Shown: positions 8,999 through 21,617 of the stretch, one piece after another
Position numbering within the stretch: the stretch's first letter is position 1
How the letters are laid out: each line of letters opens with the position of its first letter
DNA from: Magicicada septendecula
Lineage: Eukaryota; Arthropoda; Insecta; Hemiptera; Cicadidae
Assembly (NCBI GenBank): GCA_034769895.1
Contig: JAWRYS010001461.1
Location: forward strand, 62,001-126,000
DNA length: 64,000 bases
Direction: 5' to 3'
Notes under the pieces: generated by a model
What the model saw: the letters and a program-made list of their open reading frames with translations, nothing else
What the model was told of the DNA's origin: nothing
The model's database searches: none
Position numbers and translations under genes: made by a program

Positions 8999-11900
8999 TG
9001 TTACAACACAAATAAGCCAACCCAATACCAGGGATGAACAAAACAATATTGAATCGAAAATAATACTTCATGTTAAATAAAAATGATTAATTTAAATAAA
9101 ATATAAAAACTATGACTCGACAAATGACGACTTAACCTAACCCAAGTGATTGACCCAACAAAAGGAAACAAATGAAGAAGGGATCCACGAAGAATAAACC
9201 AGAATGTAACCAAACCAAAGGAAGAGAGGAAAAAATCCAAAACCCAAACAAAAATGAAACAAGTTCATGGAATTAAACGACCCAATGTAACACGTCGAAA
9301 TGTACCCAAAGGAGAGGATGGAAAAACCAAAGTATTAACCAAATACGATGAAAATGAAGAAGGAGGGAAATAGATGGAAATGAAAACCAATAATGATACA
9401 CAAACAAGTAATAAAGCATAGGAGAAGGAGAAATAATGCACTCAAGAATAATATTGGAACCAAAACCAATAATTACCCTACGAGAAAGGAAAAAGTAACT
9501 GTTATTACCCATTAATGGACAACAATGATTTAGGGAAGAAACCCTATTAAACAAGGTTAAAGATTAAAATGATAAAAAAGCAAACTAAACCCCAATTTAG
9601 AATTAGATGTAAGAATAGTATTGTAAGGACATAAAATTGTTAATAGTATTAAGGATATATTGTAATGAAAGAGAAAAAACGAATAGTGAGATAGAATAGT
9701 GAGATAGTAATTAGAGGGATTACCTATTCAGAAACACTTAAAATACAAAAACCTTTGTGAAGTGCAAAATGAAAGTGTAAAACCCCATAGTGTAGTGATA
9801 AAGAAGGTACACTAAATAAATTATAAATAACTATAAATAATTTAAGAGTGAAGGTAATGTTTGAATGAAAATAGTGTAAAGTATAGAATGGAAATATGGT
9901 GAAGAGTAGTGAGTGATAAAATCATTAGCAATTAATCAATCCTAAAGAACACTAAAAGTTTAATAGTGATAAACAATAGTGAGTAAGTATGTTGTGAAAA
10001 ATGGTATTAAGTATAAACTATAAAGAGATATTGAACACTGGAAAGTGATAATTACCATAGTCAACAAAACTAAAAATGTAATTAAGGAGTTTTAAAAGCA
10101 AGTAAAGATTGTTTAGAAGGTTAAGGAATTAGATACAAATCAAAAACACCCATGTTGGAAGGGATCAAGATAAGTTCATAAAAGTGATGTTGTTTGTCAC
10201 ACTAAAATAATATAAATTGAAATGTATTGTGAACAAAGATTAGCAAATAATAAGTTAGTTAAATAATTATTCAATCAAGTTTATGAATTGAATATGGCTG
10301 TAAAAGTTATACAGACCATAGGCTGAAATAATATGTTATATTTAAATAAGATCAAAAAAGTAGTAAATAATAGCCACATTGTTATTATTGGCAAAGGAAA
10401 TGAACAAAAATGTTAAAGAAATGTATGACTAGAAAACATGGAAACCAAAGAGTAAATAATTGTGTATAAAACTACAGTGACATACTAATAACACATAAGC
10501 AAACTCAAAACACAACACAACCAATAATAATAACAAAGTAAAGCCCATTAGGCTGAAACGAAAGGTGATTTCAATGAAATAAGTCAAATACCATAATGGC
10601 TACTCAGGCCTATGAAAGGGCATAACTGTCAACAACTAAACATTATAACAAATTAACAAAGAAATTAGCAAATCTGAGGTGAAGGATTCACCAGAATAAA
10701 TTGTAAATCATTTGTGAAACGAAATATTATAATAAGCATTTGTATACAAAAAGAAATGTAATTAACAAGTATTAACATAACTGTAAAAACATAAAATCTA
10801 AAATTACCCAAACTTGTGGGGTATCAAAATAATCTATGAAAGGAAATAAATACTATAGTGACAATATTTAATAACCAGGAAGGAAGATAGAGGAATAACA
10901 GCAATCAGAAGACATACGAAGAATTCGAATTTTGATAACAATACATCATCTCAAAATCAACCAATCAAAATCATGCAGTTGCCATGGAAACGACAGTTGA
11001 AGAGAGGATTACCGTTGAATACCGTTAGACAGAAGTAGCGTCAGTAAGAGAATACAGAAGCCAATGTTGGGAAGAACGATTTTCTATTAAAATAATGTAA
11101 AAAAGTAATTAAAGTTCCTAACCATGACAGTATGAGAAGCAGACGACCATTTATAGCAGTCAACTCGAGATCCAAGATAATTAAACGGAAAATTAACCGA
11201 AAAGAACAACAAGATACGTTATGAAAAAGATGCCCAACCCATTGAAGCCCCAAAATTAATGAAAACAGAACTTATTGCAGCCAAATCCTACCCGATCAAA
11301 CGAACGAAGGCACCAAGTCATGCTGAGGTGTTAAGTACAATTAAATTACTTATTTTCCAAAAACCCTATTCACTCTAAATTTTACTAAAGGTAAATTTAT
11401 CTCACTATAAACAAATATTTCTCTTTCACAGATTATTTAAGTAAAATAAAACTTGCTAAAAACTTGTTAACGTTAAATATAACCTATTAGTTAAACACGA
11501 ACTTACAAAACACATTTAACGACACCACAGAACAGATTGTAACATCACACATTATTATTTATGTACACGTAGAATAAGGTAATATATTTTTATTGTAACC
11601 ATAGGAATTCTTTAGCTCATAGTCACAAGAATCCACCATTTTGGAAACAAAAAAATAATTGTAATACTTTAATGTACACAGCCATGCAAAAGCTGATCGT
11701 TTCCTTGATCGATTCGTCAAGCCCAGAGGACAAGAGTTTCATGTAATCAGTCGGTGCAAATTTATCATTATATAATTGTCAATTGGAATATTTTAATTAT
11801 CACCTATTAAAAATCACTATTACAGGGAGTAACCGTAGTTATTATTTCATAGGGAGTGCTTTATATATTACTAGTGTTTATTTAAGAATAGATTTGACGA

Positions 11901-12246
11901 GAAGCGAACAAGTTGTCATTTGCGCAGCAGTATCGACAATTCAGACGGCAGTGCGAACGGGAATTATTTAAACGCCCCGACCGTCATCGCTGATAACTCA
12001 TCATACAATAATTTTAGTTGTTTTAAATAACGACTTGGCGCCACCCGGGATTAACACACCCCTATAAACAACAAAACAACAGGTAAGGTTACTGCCGTGT
12101 TATACAGATGATTACCGCAATGCTACGGACATCGTTAGCCGCAAACATTAATGTAACGACCCCGGTGCGAGACGAACACACTCATCATTATTACACATAC
12201 AAAATTGGTGTACATTTTACAGGTACGCACAGAACTCCTCGTTACA
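8999..12246 (+). mobile_element. Solo LTR C (about 3.25 kb), Gypsy-type
   Basis: Starts TGTTACAACACAAATAAGCC and ends CTCGTTACA (TG...CA ends), with AT repeats on both sides. It parallels the LTRs of element E throughout, for example tcaaaataatctatgaa, taaccaggaaggaagat, ttacagggagtaaccgta, aacgacttggcgccaccc and aggtaaggttactgccgt, at a divergence that marks a sister subfamily. No internal region follows; element B begins 9 bases later. Inside its 3' end TGGCGCCACCCGGG (from 12036) is a PBS-like unit within the LTR. Confidence 0.8.
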
Positions 12247-12254
12247 ATATATAT

Positions 12255-14628
12255 TGTATCGAAACGAGTACGTACGGTTCAAGTCCCCACTGTTGAGTTC
12301 GTTAATTTGTAATGGGACGAGTAAGAGCATCTCGTTATTTTCACACAATGTAAGCCTATTCGTTGCTATGAACGGGTATGTTCCCCTGTCTTTACTCTCT
12401 TAGGTCGTTTTAATTTACTTAATTACTTAAATATCTGAGATATTTGGAGTTGTGGGATATATTGATGTAATTAATTAATATTAACTTAGCTCTCTAAAAA
12501 ATATCAGTGTTAGTGTACTTGAAATTTAACTAATTAATGTGTTATTCTGTAATTTCGTTCAACCCTATTATACCTTGAAGAGAATTATGTATAATTTTGT
12601 ATTTTTACGCTCTCTCTTTGGTGTCGGAGAATTCCGCTATAAGCGCTGTAGTACCGGAGCAACAAAACTTAGAGGTTATTTCACTGTTTATGTTAACCAA
12701 TTATTCTATACTTAGTCAGTTACTTTTTTATTCCCAACTCATTAAATCATACTCCAAATGACAAGATTTTGCAACTATATAAAGTTTCTTTATTTGTTTA
12801 CTTCTTTAACATTGAATAAGATATGTTCTAACTGACATACACGTGGGCTATAGATTACGTGAATTGATTATTGATTAGTCCGATCCTTTATTTAGATTCA
12901 GTTATATAGTGTGTTTTAATCTGTAATTAACTTAATTCAGGGTGTGAAGGTTCTTGTAACTGTGGGGAAGATTAAAAATACATGGATAAGAATGCAAGAT
13001 TTACAAATTTGAAGTGTTGTGTAGTTAATATGATTGATATAATAATAATTTACCAGACTAGAACGAAGCAAATCGTGTAGGTGGTTGATTGATAAATTTA
13101 CTGTTCTGGACGATTATGCCGTACAATATTCTTTCTTCGGTTTAATAAAATGGGATTATTGTCCTGTCCACCTCGGAAATACAGCTCTCTGGATTGATTT
13201 ACAGCCCGATTGATGCTTCTTCTGCAATTCCTGGATCCAAGTACGTTCTTCTCTCGGTTGAAGCAATTCGTGATGTTCCGTGTATTTGAAAGGTTATAAG
13301 TTCTCGTGTAGTGTATTATTATTAGTTGTGATACAGTTAACTCTTTCTATTTGGTTTAATATATCATCAATTCCTTTCGGATATGGGACAATTCAAGTCC
13401 TTCCTTGTAGAACCCAGTTATTTATTTTCTACTGTGATTTCATACTATAGTCTTGTTTGGTTAAACTGTACTGGCAAGATTCAAGAATATTATCTTTAGT
13501 ATTTTGTTTATTATACTTGTGTTAAATATTTTAGAATATTCCGATTATATGAGATAGTTACTAGATTTTTAATCTCATCACATTCAGATCATAAAAGCAA
13601 TAATTGAAAATCAACAACTTCTTCATTTCCTGTAGTCCATAGCAACACATGATTTTTCTTCCTTCCACATGTTTTGTATATAGTGTTTATTTCATATATT
13701 TGTTGTCTATTCCTGATCAATTTGCTATCATATCGGAATATAACTTTACCGATAGTTGGTTTATTATTTTCTACACATATTCTGCTGGTTTTTTGATATG
13801 AGCCTGTTTCTTTTATATTTACTACCTTTTCGATATTAAACGTTATCAATCGATATCATGGCATTATGGCATTATCATATTTTGTATAAATTGATATGGT
13901 TTATTATATATCATTACTAATTTAATGTTTTTTTCTAGCTCTTCAAACCGTATTCATTAATTATTATTAATTTATGTACCTAACCTTTATGTTATGAGTG
14001 GTTATATAGTGGTTTTGGCTGTTAGGCCTTTTATTGTAAACGGATCTACCTGTGTTTATAACTGGTAAACATCTATAGCCCTTTTACATAAATTCATACA
14101 TATAATCAAATCTTAACTATTAACATTTACATAAACAATTATTTTTTCCATATCTAATGAGAATTTTATCTTGACCTATGGATCATATATAAGAAAATTC
14201 AAATCTATTAACGCTAACTAGCTGCTTCACACTTCATTCTACGACAGTAATTGAATAATACATCTTGTGTCATTACCTTTCATTAACTCAACACATAATT
14301 GGTATAACATAACATAAACTTTATCATAACATTTGTTGTCACAAAATAATATCTTTTAACTCAAAATCCTTAATTGCTATTGCTATAAAGTAAATTATTG
14401 TTTCATTTTTGTTTACTTTTCACTGAACATAGATCATTAACTATTATCTAACTTACAGGTTTGTTTATTCTCGTTAATTCTACCTTGCATCCTTATTTAT
14501 CTTTATCTATAATTATAAATGTAATTATTAGATTTTTGTTTTATCATGGGGTTAGATATTGACTTGTTTATTATTCCGTTAACCTAATTTTTATGTAACA
14601 TGGATGCCAGCATTTCTGTTGCGTTACA
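12255..14628 (-). repeat. 3' LTR of element B
   Basis: The body 12308-14628 matches the right-hand LTR almost base for base once the hAT is removed. Reading minus it starts TGTAACGCAACAGAAATGC. Its terminal 53 bases (12255-12307) form one PBS-like unit that corresponds in length to 21564-21616 but differs in sequence far more than the LTR body does. A 2.3-kb LTR is long for Gypsy elements. Confidence 0.85.
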
Positions 14629-16269
14629 TATGCTCCCCCTCCTAAAAAAGTTTAGTTTACCTGAATGAAGTTTAGGTCAAATAAACTTGTCTTTTTCACA
14701 TGCCTTTTCTTCATCTCAATATTAATGGTTGACGATGGGATTCTCAATGTAACTTCATTAGACTAGTATTAATAATTCTTTATTTAATAACATTTCATCA
14801 TTTTAATTAACATTCTTGATTATTTTTAATTTCTGTAAACAGTATTTGTTGATAGTTGGCTACAATATTCAATGATACTTTAGGTTCACATCTCTTCTAC
14901 TTATAATTACTGTAATCACTGTATTTCTCAATTATTCTTCTGTCATCTAATTTCTTTCTGTTTTCTTCGTCCTACTCTTTTGGAAACTGAGGTCATTCTT
15001 GCAACTATTCTAATATTCCTTAAATATTTAATTTCCCTAACAATCCCTAATATGTGCGTTGGTACAGTTCAGAGAGGCACTGTTTGGGTTCATACTCTGC
15101 TGCCCACACCACACCTTAATATAGTACTGCTGGAATTCATCTATAGTCAGCTATAAAATATAATAATCTCCTAATAATCTCTTTAATTACTTAATAATAA
15201 ATACTTGGGAAAAATTTGTTTTTTCTTTGTTGCTTTTATATTTCTTCATTACTATCCTCCATACTTTGTGATTCCATTTTAGTTTCCTTAAACATTCTTT
15301 GATATTTAATCTGACAGTTATCATTTGTAATTATTTTTGTTTTTCATTTTTGTTGTGATTATAATGCTAAGTATCTTCTTCATTTGTTTTTCTGATCTCA
15401 ATATTTTCTAAATAGTTATTGTGTGATAATCATTATAACTGTGTTTCTGAATAAATACAGTCCTTAGCTCAACTATTATTTTTCTTATAGTATTTCATTA
15501 TTTTGGCTGTTTATTTTTCAATGAATTATGTTCATAAATACTCTTTCCTTCTTGTTTTCTTTAATATTACATTGGTTACATTCAATCGTTTTCTGAAGTT
15601 GTTTCCTTCATTTGGCAATGTGGTATGTATTTTAGGTCATATGATTTTTCTCTTTCTTTATTTTGCATAGGTAGATTTGAGGTAAACACCTTTTATCTTG
15701 GGATTTCATTATTCATTATTCACACTATTTCTTTGTAGACATTTAGTAATAATTCTATTTTTCTTCTGTAATCTTGGGGTTTGTTATTCATTATTCACAT
15801 TATTTCTTTGTAAACATTTAGTAATAATCCTCACTTTCTTCTGTAATCTTGGGGTTTCATTATTCATTATTGATACTGTTTCTTTGTAAACGTTTAGTAA
15901 TAATTCTATTTTTCTTCTTAATACCTTCTTCATAACTATATTTTAATTCAGACTTACTTCATTTTGAATGACTTTTCTTTTTCTATTTATTTTATTGTTC
16001 AACAAATTCTCTTTTATTTACAAGTGTTTTTTTCTTCAAAATCGATAATAAGTGGTTCTTATTGTATTTTAGAATTTAGTGGTTGTATTCAAATTCTTTT
16101 TAAATTCCAATTATTTTCTCTTTAAAACTGGTAATAAGTTGTTCTTTTTGTATTTTAGAATTTATTCATAATATTTCTTTTTGAATTTAGTAATTTTTTT
16201 TTCTTACTAAATTCGTTTTATATATATAAGTTATTTCAAATAATTTTTGTAAGTTGGTCTTACTGTCTT
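14629..16269 (-). other. Non-coding AT-rich internal region of element B, in place of pol
   Basis: The related element A has protease, reverse transcriptase and RNase H at this place. Here no coding remnant is seen after the first 80 or so pol codons. The segment contains tandem repeats (15697-15920 and 16038-16275) and, at 14629-14645, the purine tract next to the 3' LTR. Confidence 0.7.
15697..15920. repeat. Tandem repeat, three units of about 75-76 bp
   Basis: cttggg recurs at 15697, 15773 and 15848. Each unit carries ttcattattcattatt, tttctttgta.ac, tttagtaataat and cttctgtaatctt. Because 75 is divisible by three it creates a spurious repetitive open frame. Confidence 0.85.
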
Positions 16270-16275
16270 TTAGAA
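16038..16275. repeat. Degenerate tandem repeat around gtattttagaattta
   Basis: The core aataagt.gttctt.ttgtattttagaattta is seen near 16047 and 16132, with a third poorer copy (gtaagttggtcttactgtcttttagaattt) near 16248. The copies overlap the end of the surviving pol fragment. Confidence 0.6.
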
Positions 16276-16508
16276 TTTTGCTGTTACATATATGATTTCG
16301 TTATTACTATTACTGTTTACATGTTTCTTATCTTCTTCCAATAAATCTTCTCTGATATTCTTTAAATAGTGGTTATTAATTATAGTTATGGTATGATTAC
16401 TCTTAATTTTGTTTACAAGTCGTTGTTCCCCAAGATTACGGTTCAGTGAAGGGTATTCATTATTTTTCACTGCCTCTATTAGTTTAAATGAGGGCTTACC
16501 CCCTCGTC
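16270..16508 (-). pseudogene. Element B pol, N-terminal stub
   Basis: Entered by -1 frameshift from gag at 16488-16482, the frame reads LIEAVKNNEYPSLNRNL and continues through TITIINNHYLKNIREDLLEE to IIYVTAKF. This is collinear with A's pol (ITIIRNNFLKNIQSELMEE, then IVYIQIKLNG), which in A leads straight to the DTG protease motif. In B the frame ends just before where the DTG would be. Protease, reverse transcriptase, RNase H and integrase are absent. Confidence 0.8.
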
Positions 16509-17502
16509 TCTATTTTCATTTGGATTATTGTGTTGATTTAGTACAGTTTCGGTGCGATCCTCCGTATTAGGTTCCGCTATCCTATAATTTCTTTCAGGTG
16601 GATAGTTGTCTTCACGCCGGGACTGGTCATAATGATTGTCATATCGGTGACTCCTTGGGTAATACCGTCGCTGATTACCTTGAGGCCTGGAGTAGATATA
16701 ATTGACGTTATGCCTACAATTATTGGGTCGTCTGTCCCCATCTCCTCTATTATTGCGACTATCGTGGTAATTATAAGTATTATTGCCACGATAATTATAG
16801 TTCCTTGAATTATTATTCGCGTGCTCATTTTGGGTCCTATTGGCATTAACGTTCTGCGCAGGTCGATTGTGATCATTATTATGAGAATTGGTTGGTGGCG
16901 CGTTATTATTATACTTCTGATATTTATAATTTAATATCCTATTTTTTGGTATTGGTTCTCGTGCTCATAATTCTCCAGGAATTTGGCCATGGATGGAATC
17001 GTTTTGATTTGACTACACATACGTGCATTTTTTATCCCTTCCTCGTAATGGTAGGATAGTTGTATCACCAAACATTCTTCGGGGATTCTGGGCTCTAAGT
17101 TCCGTGCCATACATACTTTTCCTAGAAAGTATGAGACTGGCCTATGTTTGTTTCGTATCGACCGTTACTCAAATTATTCCTAATCATGTTCTGGGTTGAT
17201 TCAGACCAATATTTCTCTTTAAATTGTTTTTTGAACTCAGTCATGTCCAGTATATCCGGGCGCACCGCTGTCCACCAATTATCATAAGTATCTTTAAATG
17301 TTTCATCAGTCATACTGCGTATAATACTCCAGCGATTTTCTCTATTTCTTGCGATCACCTCTTCCAATCTCTTTAAAAATTCCATCGGATTGCGCTTGTA
17401 ATTACGAAAATTAATCGACTCCCGGTTCTCGTGGTTATTTGTATGACTATGTTGGCACGTCCTATCCCGCCATGAATCTACTTCTTCTTGTAATTGTAAT
17501 TC
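16479..17502 (-). pseudogene. Element B gag, C-terminal part
   Basis: Continues the gag reading frame after the inserted LTR G (…SRR | ELQLQEEVDSW…). Conserved block NFRNYKRNPMEFL…NRWSIIRSMTDETFK…DNWWTAV…KYWSEST is collinear with A's gag and is the capsid-like core. A frameshift near 17125 breaks it; homology resumes in another frame and leads to an Asn/Arg/Tyr-rich tail. No CCHC zinc knuckle is present; nucleic-acid binding is probably by the basic, Asn-rich tail. The frame ends at TAA 16481-16479. Confidence 0.75.
16482..16488 (-). promoter_or_regulatory. -1 ribosomal frameshift heptamer T TTA AAC (element B gag-pol)
   Basis: Read minus in the gag frame: CAT TTA AAC TAA. T TTA AAC is a canonical X XXY YYZ slippery sequence, placed directly before the gag stop codon (16481-16479). 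A -1 shift enters the frame that continues into the pol stub. A downstream stimulatory structure was not resolved. Confidence 0.75.
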
Positions 17503-20500
17503 ACGTTGTAATAAAACGAAAATTCCTCTCCTTAAAGCCACACTGTTGGGCTAGCCAATTTGTAACCAACCCTATCTTTATGGTTTAATTCTACCACACT
17601 TCGGATGCATCAATTTGTAATAAAATAAAAGAAATGATTAAGTGTATTGTTAATATTTATATTTGAATATTATTTCGAAATATATTACAGGTTGTAGTGG
17701 TTGAAAGTTACTAATTTGACAAAGCGATTTAAAAAGTAACATTCGAGGTTACCAAAAGTGTGTTTACAATTGTAGCATTATAATTGTCTGAAAAGAATTC
17801 CCTTAGATAAAAGAAATAAAATAGTTGTGTTAATATTATTTAAATACTAGCTTTGCTTAAGTTTAATAGTAAAGTATAATAGTTGGTCGCTTGATGATGC
17901 TGATCGTATTGTTGATACTAGCTGTGAAACTTCTCCTCCAGGTCGATAATAGTCTAAGTACGTTACGTCTAGTAATGTCTGGACAATAGAATAAATATAA
18001 TATACTTTCACGTGCCTGGTCGTGTTTTCTAGAAGTTCAATAAGCTGTCAAAACGGTTTACAAAAACCAACTCACTTTAGCTACAAGGTTAAGTTGCCTT
18101 GTTTAATCGTGGGCACCACACGGATTTATTTTGGGAAAATCCCGTGGAAAACCCATAAATAGAATCAATTGATGATTTTAGAAAAGTTAAAATAATTGTT
18201 TATTACCTTTATGGCAATGCTATTCAAAATATTTAATCACAACTGAAGGTTGTTTTGTTTCTTCTGAATAAAATATTTAGTTACTTTTTTGAAATAAATT
18301 AAGTCGAGTTATGTTGTTAATAATGGGTTTTTATTCATACCCTTGCTAGAGAATTCAAACAAATATAATTAAAAACATACAATGATATACAATTGTAAAT
18401 AAGTTATTATATACCCTGTAAGGCTTGCTCAGAACATAAGCAGTAAATCTGGCTAAGTCCAGATATTTCTTTTTACTTCAAACATTAATCTTATTTAAAT
18501 CTCAGGTGTAAGTTCTTTGAGACACAAAAAAGAAAGTTTATGCCTACACAATAGCTAATTGATTTCTGATATAAGATAGACTAGTAATGTCTTTGATGTT
18601 ACCATTACAAATAAAAATAAAAATAACCTATTTCATAGGTTATGCGTTCCGTCACGCTTGGTTTATGGTTTACAACGTTATATTTTGAGAACACTTATAA
18701 CTAACATTCAGCTTAACTAATATTGACAAATTCATTAAATAAATTTAGACATGGTGTAATATAGAAAAATGTTTCAGTGTTTTTGCGTCAGTACAGGTCA
18801 GTGTATCAAAACTTACAGGTTATGGCGCTCGTAGTAAAATGAATAAATGTTTACACTGTTACCTGGTGTTTTAATCTTTCGATTAAAATTTCAATTAACA
18901 CCTCGATAATCGGATTATAATGATTATCGTTATTCACTACACACGCACAAGAACAGAGAATTTCGATCCACTTCTGACTTAAAGGATCATAAATAATACT
19001 ATTTAATTCTTTCTTCTGTTCATTATTCTTCCCGCACTAAATGAAATAATACTGCACATAATCACAACGATTCTTTGTAGAATATCTTGAAGTAGTTGTA
19101 GGTTGTTGTCAAACTGTTTCCTTTGATGTACTATGGTAATGACGCTATCAGTAATTAAAAATGTTGAGATGGCCAGCGTTCGTTCCTCGCTGAATGAGAT
19201 TAAGAAGTGTCTGATGAAAATCAGTTCCAGCTCCTTTTATACCCGACCCCTTGATCGGCTCTAGGCAACATTGTTAATTACTAAGAAATTTTGTCATTGG
19301 CTTAGACAGGTGTGTCGAACGTGACGTATTGTCTTTTCAACCGTCAAAAACGGTTTCCTAACTGCCAAACGCTGAGATGATTGACAGTTGTCGATGTTAT
19401 TAGTGTTGATAACCAAATTTCTTAAGCCTATTTTGTAAATGATGCTAACGCCTTTCACGCACTTAATATAGTTGCGATTGGGGCTGTATCGCCATCAAAT
19501 TAAAGAATATTTTGTCCTCTTTAACTTGACATAGTTTGATACCGAGTTAATTTCACTTTGACTGACATTGCTACATAATCAATGTTCAGGTACACTATTT
19601 CGCACTGTCGTCTGTTTACCGAAATCGGCGTTCATACACTCTGACTAATATAGTATATGTTCTACATCACGTTTTATCACTCAAACGTTTATGTGAGAAC
19701 ACTATTAAATCTGTACTGATATTTAATTACTGTACATTATGAATAAACCTTAACTTTATACATTGTAATGAACTGTCCCTACCTACTATGATATTTTGTT
19801 TCACATTAATTTGCTTTATTCTACTAACTAACAATTGAATTATAAATTATATCATTTTAATAATGCTTATTGCTATGTTTGAGCATAACAATTGTTAAGT
19901 GTAGGTGACCTACATTTATATTACTTCCTAATAATCACCTCATTGATGATTGTTTGGTCTAGGCCTTGTTAAGGCATACCGTTTATACTGGAATTCTGCC
20001 TTAAAAGCTTTTATTAGTTCACAATTCGGTAACCTTGCTGAGGTAGCTTATTGGTATAAGATTCCCTCTTACAAACGTGTTTATTTGTCATAAGTATATT
20101 CGAGATTGAAATATAGCTTCATTTTCATTTTGTGGCCATTGCTAATTTTAGTTTTTGGCGTTAATAATTACTTGTCATGGTGGATTTATTATCAGCCAAA
20201 TGCTGATTCTGATCTCACATTATTCAGATTCTTATTTAATCATTTTTTTAGTAACATATCATATTCTGTTTACATTATTCACTGACTCGCTTGACAGCTT
20301 AAAGTGAATTTAAATTGTCCATCAGTTTGTGTCAGTTATAGTCTGGTTGTAGTGTCAAACAGTATTTGGGTTTACTGTTTCTGGTGGCACTTCTGCTTCT
20401 TTCTTCTTCCATGATTTCTCTCTTCTTGGTTATTCTTATCATTACCTTATCTATTTATATTATCGTTATGTACTTGTTAAACCTGATAGTATATGTTTAG

Positions 20501-20530
20501 GTTATGTAACATCTGGTTATGTTACAACGT
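17503..20530 (-). mobile_element. Solo LTR G nested in element B gag, with 4-bp target duplication
   Basis: LTR 17507-20526 (3020 bp) begins (minus) TGTAACATAACCAGATG and ends TTTATTACA. It is flanked by ACGT on both sides (17503-17506 and 20527-20530), and removing it restores the gag frame. The last 54 bases of the LTR (17560-17507, minus) contain a PBS-like unit, ATTGGCTAGCCCAACAGTGT, after an internal GGTTACA. Here the duplication proves the PBS-like unit lies inside the LTR. Confidence 0.85.
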
Positions 20531-21408
20531 CTACTAATTTCCTCTATTTTATTTTTACTGGTATTAATTTGACCTTCCATACTGTTTAAATTTCCATAGA
20601 CTCTTTCGAGTTGTTCGCCCATGTCTGTCTGTATTTGCGTAATACCTTCCTTATTCTCTTCCCGTACCTGATGTACTTCGTTTTTAATTTGCTCATATTT
20701 TCCGACAGTTTCCTGTTGGATTTCTTCGACCAATGTTTTATTCTCAATTTTTATGTCATTAATTTTATTCTGTAATTCTTCACGAACCTGTACTATTGTT
20801 TCGTTAGTTTTTTCTAACCCTTCATTTGTTTTGGCTATTTCTAATTTTCTTTCCTCATTATTTTGGTCTACCTTCTGGTTAATTGTCACATGAAGATTTT
20901 CAATTTTTTCATTAATTTGTCTTAAATTTTCTTCATGTATTTGTAAGATGTCTTCCTTCATTTGTTTTAAACCCTCATCATTCCTATCTAACCTTTCGTG
21001 AATTTGTTTTGAGGTTTCTTTAATTTCCTCATTTGTTTTCCTGGAGTTTTCCTCCTGTTTCCTAAATTGTTCCCTTGAGTATTCCTTAATTTCCTCCTTT
21101 GTTTTCCTAAATTGTTCTCTTAAGTTTTCCTTATTTTCCTCATTTGTTTTCCTAAATTGTTCTGTCATAAATTTCATCATCTCCTGCCAACTTGGTGCTT
21201 CTCTGGCTCCAGCTTTATCTATTTGGTCCCCTTGGGCATCTTCTTCCATTACTCCCTTTTCCTTGTCCATAATAATTTCAGTTTCCGCTATTTCGTCTGT
21301 CTGTTGTTCCATTTCACTATCTGTTATTAGTTCTATTTCCTGTTCTTGTTCATCTATTTCCTTCCCCGTTTCTCCTGCCCTAATCCTTGATCTACCTCTG
21401 GTATGCAT
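20531..21408 (-). pseudogene. Element B gag, N-terminal coiled-coil part
   Basis: About 290 codons from ATG 21408 to the LTR G insertion. It opens MHTRGRSRIRAGE, then an acidic region with EQEIELITDSEMEQ and EEDAQGDQ, both shared with A and F, followed by a very long coiled coil made of repeats such as EQFRKTNEENKE and EQFRKTKEEIKE. This layout (basic start, acidic patch, long coiled coil, capsid-like core, Asn-rich tail) defines the Gag of the family. The frame is intact up to the inserted LTR, where the last codons are read into the insertion. Confidence 0.8.
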
Positions 21409-21475
21409 GTTTATTCTCCCACAGTTGCCTGCTCTGGTTAAGTAATATTAATATAGTTATAGTTACTTAACTTTA

Positions 21476-21617
21476 AGCCCTACACTAGTTGAGCGCCAAT
21501 TTGTATCGATTACTAAGTATGGGGAGTTCTTCTTAATTCAGCCCCACGTTAGAGTCGTCAATTTGTATCGAGACGGGATTATCCCTGAAAATGCTCCACT
21601 GTTGTGAGCGTCATTTT
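21476..21617 (-). other. Primer binding site and two PBS-like units at the U5 end of element B
   Basis: Three units in tandem, each a TACA end followed by AA(A)TTG-type PBS sequence. The innermost (TACA|AATTGGCGCTCAACTAG; TGG at 21498-21496) has the TGG needed to pair with a tRNA CCA end and is taken as the working site. The two outer units read TGACGACTCTAACGTGGGGC (from 21560) and TGACGCTCACAACAGTGG (from 21613), with TGA in place of TGG. The resemblance to TGGCGCCCAACGTGGGGC suggests a tRNA-Lys primer. Confidence 0.7.

Noticed and set aside
13589-13849. 86-codon minus frame repeated at 26311-26571
   Set aside because: Identical because both lie in the two LTRs of element B; chance frame in non-coding LTR.
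15698-15889. Repetitive 63-codon plus frame
   Set aside because: Produced by a 75-bp tandem repeat whose length is a multiple of three.
15697-15920. Regularly spaced repeats resembling a CRISPR array
   Set aside because: Whole units repeat without unique spacers; a simple tandem array in a eukaryotic retrotransposon.
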